DNA of 64,000 nt from Arthonia radiata (taxonomy: Eukaryota; Ascomycota; Arthoniomycetes; Arthoniales; Arthoniaceae), in the NCBI GenBank assembly GCA_002989075.1, contig PSQN01000011.1, positions 872,059-936,058 of the forward strand, in the 5' to 3' direction. Position numbers and translations under genes: made by a program. Of this stretch, positions 55,162-64,000 are shown piece after piece; the stretch's first letter is position 1, and every line of letters starts with the position of its first letter. Under the pieces are notes generated by a model. That model was not told where the DNA came from and did not search any database. It was given only the letters and a program-made list of their open reading frames with translations.

Positions 55162-56565
55162 ATGGGTCCGTTCACGATCCTTGCGCACCATATTCTCGAA
55201 CAGTGCAAGCTTTTAGACGAGCATCTTGAAGTCGCATGTCTGCCAGCGGCCTTGAAGCTTGAAGATCCACCGGCATTCGACCACGACTTCTTGCAGGATC
55301 TTCCAGAATCGCTGCAGACCGCTCGTCAGCTTCTCGTTACCAGAGCCGAGTGGCTGGCTTCACTCGCCAAAGAGCCCAAGCACCGGATCTCAACAATCAT
55401 TTATTCGGTGGGAAGGGTTGTGGCTCTTCCAACACCGTAGACTGAAACATTTATAGTTCACCCCGTTGCTTGCTCCACAAGCGATACAGCGTTACCGGCT
55501 TGCTGAACATGTCCCGCCCACATGTTCAATAACATTTGGGGAGATCGCGAAAGCTTCAGGTCTACAAGAGCAGCTCGTGAGGCGCTTCCTCCAGATGGCT
55601 AGCTGCAACTACATTTTCCGTCAGACTGGTCCTGATACTGTTGCCCACACCGCCACCTCTCGCTGTTTCATTGGCGATGAGGGTCTCAATGATGAGGTCG
55701 GCTTTATTGCGGATGAGATGGCACTTGCAACAGCGCACATGCTTGAAGCCGTCGAGAAGTACCCTGATCCTGAAAATGGCGCTACAACCGAGCAGAATAA
55801 GACTGGCTTTTCTCTCGTGAACAATACATCTGACACGATGTAGGTGGAGCTGAGCAAGCATCTAGAACGTCTTCGTCGTTTTGGCAGCGTCATGCGCCAC
55901 ATGACCTCTGGCGCATCTTTTGACGCCTCCCACCTGGTCATGGGATACGATTGGAACTCTTTGGCTAAACGAGGTGCGACTATCATCGATGTCGGTGGGG
56001 GCGAGGGAGGTGTGAGCAAAGCCTTGAGGGCTCACTACCTAACCTTAATATTACAGTACAGGATCTGCCTGCGACGGCTGAGAAAGGGCGACTCAATTTG
56101 CCAGCCAATGATCAAAATGCTATTCAATTCGTGGCGCATGACTTCTTCCTTCCGCAGCCAGCCAAGGGTGATGTCTTCCTCCTACGATGGGTCCTCCACA
56201 ACTGGAGCGACGAGTACTGCGTGGAGATCGTCAGGAATATTGTGCCGGGTATGGCCAAAGGGTCAAGGATCATGGTTATGGAATACCTGTTGCCGGAGGT
56301 GGCAAACCAAGGAGATTCCATCGACTTCACGCAACGGTAAGCATTTATCAACAAAGGGCAATGATGGTCTGAAAAGTTACCCGCTGACACTACCTGGCAT
56401 AGCGTGGTGGATACAATCATGATGGCAACGTTCGCGGCCGCAGAACGCAGCATGTTGGAACATGTCTTGCTATTCAAGGAGGCCGATGCCCGCTTCAAAT
56501 ACGTCGAAACGATTCAGAAGCCTGAGAGCGCCTTGTCCATGCTTGTGATGGAGCTGGTGGCTTAA
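55162..56565 (+). pseudogene. Broken SAM-dependent O-methyltransferase (secondary-metabolite type)
   Basis: Pieces of a plant/fungal-type O-methyltransferase are in order: an N-terminal dimerisation region (from 55162, with a probable intron 55408-55456), a winged-helix segment (EIAKASGLQEQLVRRFLQ), the SAM motif IDVGGGEGGVS, the motif FLLRWVLHNWSD with the presumed catalytic His, and a last exon after the intron 56340-56404. Two breaks are visible. An in-frame TAG at 55841-55843 interrupts a region where relatives continue, and near 56040 the coding frame shifts by one base inside motif I's following strand. Splice sites elsewhere still look intact, so the decay is recent. A predicted intron with a weak donor could hide the frameshift but would delete conserved motif I residues. 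Relatives often act in polyketide clusters. Confidence 0.75.
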
Positions 56566-59498
56566 CGCATTTCTGCTAGTACTGTGGTGACCATCATCGC
56601 GACTGTACTATCTCATCACTGGGCACTGAAGTGCTTTCAAATCTTCTACAATTAGGGCGTGTACCCTACGGAAGACCGTCCCATCATCTCATGCTCGATC
56701 TGCTCCACGTTTTCGCTCTTCAAAGCGCCGCCTAATCGGCCATAGTCGATCGATGGGTTTGTTCTCAACGGCGGACAAGGCTTCTTGCCAACACTCGCGA
56801 GAGCGACATCTCCTGCTCCAGAGGGCGAGTCAGGGGCTGCTCCAAAGTCCACAGTGCCCTTGGCTTATCGAGCAACTGAGGCGTCGAGGAGTGAGATGAG
56901 CAGCCCGAAATTTTGCAAGCCACACGCAAGCGCTACTTGATTGTCGTCTGGCAGTCGACAGCTGACTTCAAGGGCACGGTAAGTCGAGGGGTGACCATGC
57001 AGCGGCTTTCTCTTGTCTCGTCATATGCATGACTTGAACGGTGAGGAAACGAGGCCTGTTCAACTCACACGATCCGAAAGAGAAGCATGCTCATCGATCA
57101 TCGGCATCACGGCACGCGCAATCTGTTCGCTCGTGAGCAGTGATGACGTGCAGGAGCGAATGAGAAGAGGAAGCAAATGTTCATGTCCTTCAATGATGAG
57201 TACGCTAAGCTGAAGAGGGTATAGGATGATCTCAGCCTGCTAGTCCCACGTGCCACGCCAACCCTCTGCGCCTGCATTTCCATCACTTTTCAACCCATAT
57301 GTGTTGCTCCTTTCCCTTCGGAACTACAGGCATTCGAACACGCTCTAGACATTACTTTCCTTGAAGCCGATACAGGGTTTGCTTACGCCAAACAAAATAG
57401 GCGTAGAACGTGGCCTTCTTGTCACTGTTTCGGATGGGTGACAAACCGCCGACCCCCTGACTGCTGCGCCCATGTTTCGGAGCCCACATGACAGAGGTCC
57501 AGCCTGGAAACCGTTCCCGCAGACGGACGCGAGCATGGCACCTGTTCAAGGAAAGCAAGAACGTTGCCCGGGCTTGGCAAGTTTTGTCTATTGTCGACTG
57601 CTATGCGTAGCATTTACTCTCAAGAAGCTTGCAATGTCGCTCTACAGACAACAACCTTAGCAGCGTCCTAGGCAAGCTCTTGGAACACTCCGATACTGGC
57701 GCTACGCATTACCGCATATCTGTTCTGGCGAAGCTGCGGAACGCCAGCAAAGAAGGGACCTCGTCGGGACCACGCATATTTCTCGAGCGCCTTGAGGAGC
57801 TGGGTCGCCACTGGGGAGCACATATCGCGAACGTGACGAGTCAACCTTTAGAAGGAATGATTATGACACCCCAACTATCGAGGCACCGTGGACAATCCTT
57901 CTTATGAGCCTCAGCTGCGTACTGCGCTCTCTGCTCGTTTATCAGAACAGCAACGGGAAAACGGCGTCTTTGTCTGAAGATTCACGTGCTCACCCAGACG
58001 ACGGCACTGCTGCTTGCAACTTCGGGGAAGCGGATATCCTGGACGCGTTCCTCCCGGATAGCTTTGATCTTTGGACGATGACGGACATAGATGCGTGGCC
58101 GATTTATGGCGGAGGTGTTGATGGGACGACTGGAGAGGTTGCGATAGATGATCTGGCAAATTTGCAGCAGCAAAAAGGTCCTATACGTCGGGCGGTTGCC
58201 GCAAGGCCTAGAGCTTTAGTGATGAAATGGGTCGACCATCAGCATGGAAACGAAAGAAACCTTATATCCTTCTTGCCGTTCTCGCTGTTGCCTCCTGGAG
58301 CAATGTCGAAATAGGAGCATAAAGTATTCATAAATGACTACTCAGGACTGATGAAGAGATCCTTGAACAACGGCACTATGGACACGTCGAGCGCGTACAC
58401 AAGGATGAAATTGTCTTTGAAACGCCCGTATTTTTGATAAAGAGGTCGCATAGCACGTCTTTCGTAAATATAAGGACAACAATTCTTTCTTTCTGCTTCA
58501 TGATCTTTAGCTTTGCGTCAATAGCGTCGGCCTGCATGGCAATCAAGCGAATCTTTGAACATGTTGAGGAGAAAACGCGTCCTTGGCACACGCAGAAATG
58601 TCACACCCAAGAAGCTGTTCGAGGTCTGTGGTTTGCAGGGTGCTGTGGGGGTAGACATAGGTGCAGGTGGCAACGCCCTTGGAGCAGGTGTATGAGCTGC
58701 TACATCATGATAGCGCCCGTCCGGACTAGACATAATCGGAAGCGGCTGTACTGTGAGAGTGAGAAGATGGTCTGCGGCAAACGATCTGAATAACTACAGG
58801 CTATCTCGTTCGCAGTCGCGGAAGACACACTTATCTGGCATGAGTATTACAAAGCTTCCTCGGATGCGGCCACCACGACTTCTCGGAGACCTATCATCGA
58901 TGATGCATCAAACCAGGGTCGTTAACGTAAAATCTGAGATCGATGGCTTCCTGCAATCATCGAATACCTTGTGAATATTGTATCACGCAAACAGAACATA
59001 GGCAGAGCCATGAGCGGGGGCCGTGAGTGGCATCATGCCGGGTGTTGAGTTTTAAATGTGCCGCGTGGTTGTCGTCGAGTCTGCCCCAGCCTCCACCACC
59101 GGCGCACTCGGATAGATACCGGCGACCCAGACTTCGGAGTAGTCCCGACATCGCCCCATCTTTCCCTTTTTCGGGTTGACAGCGGCTCATCTCAGATCTG
59201 AGGTGAGGGTCCAGCTCCACACAGACGCTGTCTTCGTGCTGATCTCTGACTCCGCCGCCGTCAGAAACACCTCGTCCAGCTAGGCCCCGCCGATCTGACG
59301 CAGTCTTGTCTTGCCCGTCAGCATGGCGCCCTTGGCCTTAGTTCCCTCAGATACTCCTAGAAAGGGGCGACCGCCTTTGTTGCTTTTGCTGTTTGACTGC
59401 AATCTACATTGAATCCCGCTACCACCGCAGCCATTGCATCTACAACTGTGACATTCTCCACGCCGTGTATTGAGTCCACAACGCACTACATACACATC
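56566..59498. other. 2.9-kb accessory stretch, probably decayed coding DNA
   Basis: No intact gene. Fragments with some coding character: minus strand 56652-56852 (ends GRLGGALKSENVEQIEHEMMG), minus strand around 57060-57200 (LLPLLIRSCTSSLLTSEQIARAVMPMI), plus strand 57629-57907, and plus strand 57904-58314 (ILDAFLPDSFDLWTMTDIDAWP), which resembles the acidic C-termini of fungal Zn2Cys6 regulators. They are in different frames with no joinable splice sites. A minus-strand pair of frames at 58376-58733 is unrecognised. Together with the broken O-methyltransferase this suggests a decaying cluster, as an inference. Confidence 0.35.
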
Positions 59499-59850
59499 AT
59501 GGCATCAAATGCTTCCGAATACGAGACAAACGAGCTTCTCAAAGAGGTTTCCACTTCGCCCTCCATCAAGGCCGCTTCTCAGCCGCTCCGTGATGTTGAC
59601 TCCTCGTCTATGCGCCAAACGTCAGATCACGCGTCACAAAGTCCCAAGGTAAATACTTCTGCAGCGGGTGCTGGCTTGTTGACATAAGCTTCAGAAATCT
59701 AACATGTTCGTCCAGGACGAGACGTCCGCGCCAACAAGTCCACCGCTGGAGAAGGTCCCGAGTCCGATGGAGCAGTCTGCATGGAAGGCAGTGAAGACCG
59801 TCACTGGCATTAAGTCTCTTGGCACATCGCCAATGTCAAATGGTGTTTGA
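59499..59850 (+). CDS. Unrecognised 94-aa hydrophilic protein
   Basis: Two exons (59499-59648, 59716-59850) joined in phase 0 encode 94 aa. The 67-nt intron has a gtaaat donor and a gtccag acceptor. The protein starts MASNASEYETNELLKEVSTSPSIKAASQPL, continues with Ser/Pro-rich sequence (PTSPPLEKVPSPMEQ), and ends AWKAVKTVTGIKSLGTSPMSNGV. There is no signal peptide, transmembrane segment or known domain; it looks disordered with one short helix. The stop lies 174 bp from the stop of the DUF5695-like gene on the other strand. Confidence 0.55.
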
Positions 59851-60024
59851 GTTAGCATATGTTCGAAATCGGAAGAAGGCGCTCATTAGGAGGTTGAACA
59901 GTACACGTTGAAAAGACTTCGCAGCAGAAAGAGGTGGGACCATATGTGTGACGATACGGTCGACCTTGAATTGCTGGTGGCATTCTGCAGCAATGATCAT
60001 CTCTCATTGTTCCCACAGACACAG

Positions 60025-62742
60025 CTAGTGAGTCCGAAACGTGACGGTACTCGTTGCGTCTTCTGTCACAGACACGATATAGCCACCTCGCGCAGAGATC
60101 AATCTGGGTGTGTCCAGCAACACATTACCCACGCCATCAATTTGCGCCGTCTGCTCATACCTCATCACAATGTCTTTCTTTTCATTCGCCTTTGCACCTA
60201 TGTCGATACTTACGCTTTTCGCTGCTCCATCGTACTCAATCGACTTGATTGCACCGGCGTCTAACGTGACCCATAAGCCCACCGGCGCAATGTAAACCCT
60301 GCGTCGGACGCTGTCTTTGGGTTGAACAGTTGTGATGCCGCCTCGTTGAGCTACGACATCGCCACCAAATGCGATGGTGCCGAAGACCGGATGCTCCACA
60401 ATATAGCTTGCGGAGGCAAGCACATGTCCAAGGAACCCAGGGCCGTAATCTCCCGTGTAGTCGTCCCATCGGAGAGTATTCGCGTAACTGTGGAATGCCA
60501 TACTCCCCATCCCATCTTCTTGGATGTTCGAGAGCGGTCCTTGGTGACCGCCATATCCCACGCGTAAGTCGTATAGTGCTGCAATGGAAGACGGGTCAGA
60601 ATTGGCTCGGAAAGCGTCAAGTAGTGGAGGTGAGTTAAGGCCCGAGCCATAGTGGTGAATTTGACGCTCGACGCGGGCTAGTGGACGCGCACCAGCATAT
60701 TGAAAGTCCCAATATCTCCGCGCATTGCCATTATAGCCCCAATGCGGGATGGTGGGCATGTACCCACGGATGGAAGCGAGTGTCCTGTCGGCAGTGACGC
60801 TGTCATTGAAATAAGCTGACCAGTAGTACACGCCTTCCTGACCGGTGCTGTCCCACGCCATCTCAGAGCCGTATGGATCTGGAAGTCCAGCCCAGACTTG
60901 CTGACGAGCTCGTAAAATGGAGGAAAGCGCGTCAGCTTCTGCAGTCATGTTCTCAATGTATAGATCTTCCAGAAGGAGTCCCCAGACTCTTTCGCCCATG
61001 AGACCAAGATTAGCGTAGCCAACACCGTTGTCGGCATTTAGAGCATAGAGGACCGTCTGATATGCCTGGTTGAGGTACCATGTGCTGTTCTGTATAGTCA
61101 AGATACCTGGGGATACGATCTCCGCGGTATAAAGCGACCAATAAAGCTCAGAGACCCACACGTAGTCATAAGCGCGGTTGAGTAGATATGCGGCCTCTCT
61201 ATCCCATGTGCCGGAGAAGTTGATATCGGGATCATACTCATAGCCAGGAACAGCATTAGGCTCGTAGAAGAATAGACTTTTGCGTACGCCATATTGATCG
61301 TCACCGGATGGCAGTTGAAGGTAGTTCCAGACGACTTCGTCTACGAATTGTTCAAGAAGTGAAACTTCCGACGGCACGGGTGAAGCTGTCTGCTTCATAG
61401 ATGCAGCAACAAAGCTTCCAGCTCCGCCCTCGTCGCTCAAACCAGCAATCCATGCTCGCGTATCTTGCAGGTCGAAGGTGTCTGTCGAACGGTCGTACGA
61501 GATAATCGATGGAGCCCGGTGGAATGGATCAGACGTATCATCGAAGAACTGCCTTGTAGCTGCAAAGTTGCCAAGGTCACTGAGGGCTTGCGGCGCGCTC
61601 TTACTAACATGGTAGTGAACAGTTTGATTGAGGCCGTCTTCGTATGTGACCGTTGCTTTGACGCGCCCAAACATACCTGTCGAAGGTTGGATCTGGTACC
61701 CAACCCACGGTGCCGGCAGGCTGGCAGAAGAGGCGGTGAAGGAAATGGCGTTGGGCGGATCTACTGCGACAGCGGACACTGCAGACGTATGGCTCAAGTA
61801 GAGCGATCCAATACTGTCACCGGGTATGATATAACCCGGAACACCGACAGCGACCGGTATGCCGTTCGAGGACACCGCATCTTCGATCTCTGGTAGGGAC
61901 GGCACGGAAGAGAAGCGCAGACCGAACGTAGCAGAGTCGCCCGGCGCGAGCACCAGTGACGTTGGCGTATTCCATGGTTCTGTTGCATTCCACTCTTGCT
62001 CAGCGTATGCCTGACTGTAGGTAAGCCACTCGTAATTGCCCTCGAAGGTCTGAGATTGATAGTAGAGTGGGCCACTTCTGTTTTCTGCAAGAAAGCCCCA
62101 TCCTTCAAACTTGGTCGAGTTGAGAGGAGTTATAACAAGATCAGGTCCAGTGCCAGTGAGACGTGATGCTTGTACGTAGCCCGCGTCAAGACCGATGTAT
62201 GGATCGACCAGGACGCAGACGTTTGTGGTGTCGACGGCCATGCGCCCAGTGAAAACGTTGTTGAACTCAACGGGAAAGCCGATGGCTCCAAGCTCAACTC
62301 CATCTCTTGCGACGTTGGACAAGGTGAACGTCAAGGCGAGATCACCGGCGTAGTTGGACCAGACTCGGGTAACGTTCAAGGACTGCTCCGCGCTCGTGAG
62401 CGCTGCACCAAGGTTGGAGGTGAGCAAAGCACTATCGCTCGCACCGCCGCCAGTCAACGAAACGTCCCGTTGGGCAGCCGTCCTTGCATCGGTCCAGCTT
62501 GATGCTCCAGCGGTGCGAAAGCGCAGATTCAGGTCGCCTGTGTGGTAATTGTTCGCTCCATTGCGCTGATTGAAAACGTCAGACGGTGAGAAGTCGAACC
62601 CGTTGACAACCAGCGACTGCAGAACACCTGAGCCATCCGCAAATTGACCATTGAAATTCTTCGTCGCGAAACCAACTTGAGCTTGAGCTGCTGTCCACAG
62701 TAGGAGTGCTACCAAGCCCAGAATCGAACGAGACACTGCCAT
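60025..62742 (-). CDS. Large secreted DUF5695-like, putative carbohydrate-active protein
   Basis: Intronless, 905 aa. Residues 1-22 are a signal peptide (ILGLVALLLWTAAQA). The rest is rich in aromatic residues and has several N-glycosylation sites (NVTR, NATE, NSTW, NMTA, NDSV). Motifs such as GAIGFPVEFNNVFTGR, SQTFEGNYEWLTYSQAY, EVVWNYLQLPSGDDQYGVRKSLFF and GYMPTIPHWGYNGNARRYWDF suggest a beta-sandwich followed by an alpha/alpha barrel, as in glycoside hydrolase-like DUF5695 proteins. Enzymatic activity is not shown by the sequence alone. It borders the AT-rich repeat at the right edge, so it lies at a compartment boundary. Confidence 0.78.
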   Translation of the reverse strand: MAVSRSILGLVALLLWTAAQAQVGFATKNFNGQFADGSGVLQSLVVNGFDFSPSDVFNQRNGANNYHTGDLNLRFRTAGASSWTDARTAAQRDVSLTGGGASDSALLTSNLGAALTSAEQSLNVTRVWSNYAGDLALTFTLSNVARDGVELGAIGFPVEFNNVFTGRMAVDTTNVCVLVDPYIGLDAGYVQASRLTGTGPDLVITPLNSTKFEGWGFLAENRSGPLYYQSQTFEGNYEWLTYSQAYAEQEWNATEPWNTPTSLVLAPGDSATFGLRFSSVPSLPEIEDAVSSNGIPVAVGVPGYIIPGDSIGSLYLSHTSAVSAVAVDPPNAISFTASSASLPAPWVGYQIQPSTGMFGRVKATVTYEDGLNQTVHYHVSKSAPQALSDLGNFAATRQFFDDTSDPFHRAPSIISYDRSTDTFDLQDTRAWIAGLSDEGGAGSFVAASMKQTASPVPSEVSLLEQFVDEVVWNYLQLPSGDDQYGVRKSLFFYEPNAVPGYEYDPDINFSGTWDREAAYLLNRAYDYVWVSELYWSLYTAEIVSPGILTIQNSTWYLNQAYQTVLYALNADNGVGYANLGLMGERVWGLLLEDLYIENMTAEADALSSILRARQQVWAGLPDPYGSEMAWDSTGQEGVYYWSAYFNDSVTADRTLASIRGYMPTIPHWGYNGNARRYWDFQYAGARPLARVERQIHHYGSGLNSPPLLDAFRANSDPSSIAALYDLRVGYGGHQGPLSNIQEDGMGSMAFHSYANTLRWDDYTGDYGPGFLGHVLASASYIVEHPVFGTIAFGGDVVAQRGGITTVQPKDSVRRRVYIAPVGLWVTLDAGAIKSIEYDGAAKSVSIDIGAKANEKKDIVMRYEQTAQIDGVGNVLLDTPRLISARGGYIVSVTEDATSTVTFRTH

Positions 62743-63110
62743 TGCTGATACACCGGTGTCTCTTCCGTTGAACCAGGCATCGTGGATACCGAGAAGCGAC
62801 GTTGCTGAGTATTTGAGGTCATGCTTGCGCGCTTGGCTGCACTAGGCGCCTGAGGAAGGTCGGGGTATATCCTACGTCCGAGGGTATCCTAAGTTAGAGA
62901 GTACATATCCATGCTGGAGGTTATCCCACATGATCGACGACCGCATCCAGTGTGGAGGACAACGCCAAGCCCAATGGGAGGAGAACTAGTGCAAGGTGTA
63001 TCTCGAGATCTGCCACATCAAAACTCTAAAGCCTCGTCCCGCCTCAATTCTAGTATAACTGTTACAATTGTGAACCGAGCTTGGCCCGGCCGGCTCCCCG
63101 CCTTCCTAAC
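62743..63110. promoter_or_regulatory. 5' flank of the DUF5695-like gene
   Basis: These 368 bp lead into the AT-rich block. The base composition drops sharply after about 63110. No distinct element is identified. Confidence 0.4.
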
Positions 63111-64000
63111 CGGGCAATTTTAGATATTTCCGGATCGGGCAGTTTAGAATGTTAGTTTAGCAACGTATATAAACTTTTAACTAAATTCTTCTCATAGTCA
63201 TTATTCTATAGTCTTTATAATCTTAAGCCTTTAGTACTATCTAATTTTACTCTAGTTCTACTTATTTTATTATTATAAAAACTCTCTTTTTTCTTACTTT
63301 AAGCTATACTTAATAGCTTATCTAAGAACTACTATTAAAATAATCTATTTCTCTATTAGAACGTAAAAATAATGTCTTATTCTATCTCTACTTAAAAGCT
63401 ACTATATCTATTAACTATTCTCTTAATACTAGAGACTATATTTTACTGTTAAAAAAGGTGCAGGGAAGAAGAAGAATACTACTACAAACAGTAGGAAGAT
63501 GAGACCAGCGTGGAACTAGTACAATACTTAGGCTTAGTATAGGTATAATACTTAGTAGCAAGGAGAAGCTGTTGTTATATTGTCTGTCTTATTAGCTAAA
63601 AGTCTCTAGAGAGATCTTAGCTTATATATCTAAGTCTAGCGGCCTGTATAGAACTTACTAGATATCTGTTTTTTTAATAGAGGCTATATTAAGCAGGGTG
63701 CAGGGAAGAAGAAGGATACTACTATAAAGAGTAGGAAGACGAGACTAGCTTGGGACTAGTGCAATACTTAGGCTTGTTACAGGTACAATACTCAGTAACA
63801 AAGAGAAGCTGTTGTTGTATTGTTTGTCTTGTTAGCTAGAATCCTCTAGAGGGATCCTAGCTTATATATCTAAGTCTAGCGGCCCGTGCAGGACTTACTA
63901 GATATCTATTCTTTTGATAGGGGCCAGATAACCTGTAACTTACCGCATAAAACGGTAATTCCGTCTATCTAAAACTGTTAGTCTCAGTCTATCCCGTGTT
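63111..64000. repeat. AT-rich, RIP-like repeat block
   Basis: Composition changes abruptly to about two-thirds A+T, with TA-rich words and no open frames. Inside it are two direct copies of a roughly 240-bp unit (next entry). Such blocks in Pezizomycotina are usually transposon sequence mutated by repeat-induced point mutation (C to T within repeats). The block continues past the window, so its element type is unknown; the copies have short, LTR-like ends (tgttgtattg...), which is only suggestive. Confidence 0.75.
63457..63935. repeat. Two direct copies of a 240-bp unit
   Basis: Copy 1 starts at 63457 and copy 2 at 63697, both with ggtgcagggaagaagaag. Long stretches are shared, such as cttatatatctaagtctagc and acttactagatatct. 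Most mismatches are transitions, with copy 1 the more A/T-rich (for example cggcctgtatagaactta versus cggcccgtgcaggactta), which is the direction RIP would give. Confidence 0.85.

Noticed and set aside
55990-56060. A 48-nt intron (gtgtga...ctaac...acag) that would absorb the O-methyltransferase frameshift
   Set aside because: It would delete conserved residues following the SAM motif, and it does not explain the separate nonsense codon at 55841.
1-64000. CRISPR arrays, tRNA or rRNA genes, bacterial operons
   Set aside because: No regularly spaced repeats with unique spacers, no tRNA arms or rRNA segments found by eye, and gene structure is eukaryotic throughout.

Overview
The window is nuclear DNA of a filamentous ascomycete (Pezizomycotina, most likely Dothideomycetes). 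The evidence is short spliceosomal introns (mostly 46-65 nt, GT...CTAAC-like...AG), fungal-only families (Atg27, Ssh4-type Rsp5 adaptor, Pbs2 MAPKK, fungal sedolisin, CAS1-domain protein), gene-rich DNA of about 50% GC, and an AT-rich block of diverged repeats at the right edge that looks RIP-mutated. Class-level placement is an inference from protein style; no rRNA or other marker is present. Most genes below were assembled by hand from exons, checking that splice phases close and that family motifs continue across each junction.

Layout. 0.2-8.2 kb: DEAD-box helicase DRS1 and ribosomal protein S28 share a promoter, followed by a GNAT-domain gene (minus) and the small GTPase ARL2 (plus). 8.3-12.2 kb: secreted sedolisin protease and autophagy protein ATG27 (both minus). 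12.7-19.8 kb: SSH4-like SPRY/PPxY adaptor (plus), SEC63 (minus), kelch-repeat protein (plus). 19.8-22.6 kb: a 2.8-kb stretch without a confident gene, holding short-motif repeats, a 144-bp tandem repeat and one weak small secreted ORF. 22.6-27.7 kb: a 98-aa membrane protein of unknown family, a CAS1-type acyltransferase, and an SDR oxidoreductase. 28.4-36.9 kb: PBS2, a phosphoglycerate-mutase-like protein (TFIIIC tau55 type), a sulfotransferase-like P-loop protein, a zinc-finger/LysM protein, and ribosomal protein S22. 37.3-47 kb: an unknown 250-aa protein, secreted RNase T2, a Thr/Gly-rich protein, a Pex22-like membrane protein, eIF2B gamma (GCD1) and an F-box-like protein. 47.3-54.3 kb: Sac/hSac2 phosphoinositide phosphatase, NIPA-type transporter, and a NOL1/NOP2/Sun RNA methyltransferase. 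55-64 kb is the accessory end: a broken O-methyltransferase, about 2.9 kb of decayed or non-coding DNA, a 94-aa unknown protein, a large secreted DUF5695-like protein, and an AT-rich tandem repeat.

How they work together. This is mainly conserved housekeeping synteny: ribosome and translation (DRS1, RPS28, RPS22, GCD1, NSUN-like), membrane trafficking and ER (ATG27, SSH4, SEC63, SAC, ARL2), and osmostress signalling (PBS2). Genes are single transcription units in head-to-head or tail-to-tail pairs; I see no operon-like or defence-type cluster. The most unusual content is (a) two genes whose last exons lie past an apparent in-frame stop, (b) the 144-bp tandem repeat with intron-like ends beside an unrecognised small gene, (c) the O-methyltransferase pseudogene, (d) the right-edge repeat, and (e) related GCGGAAG palindromes in two divergent promoters. 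I did not find convincing evidence of a wholly new multi-gene system.
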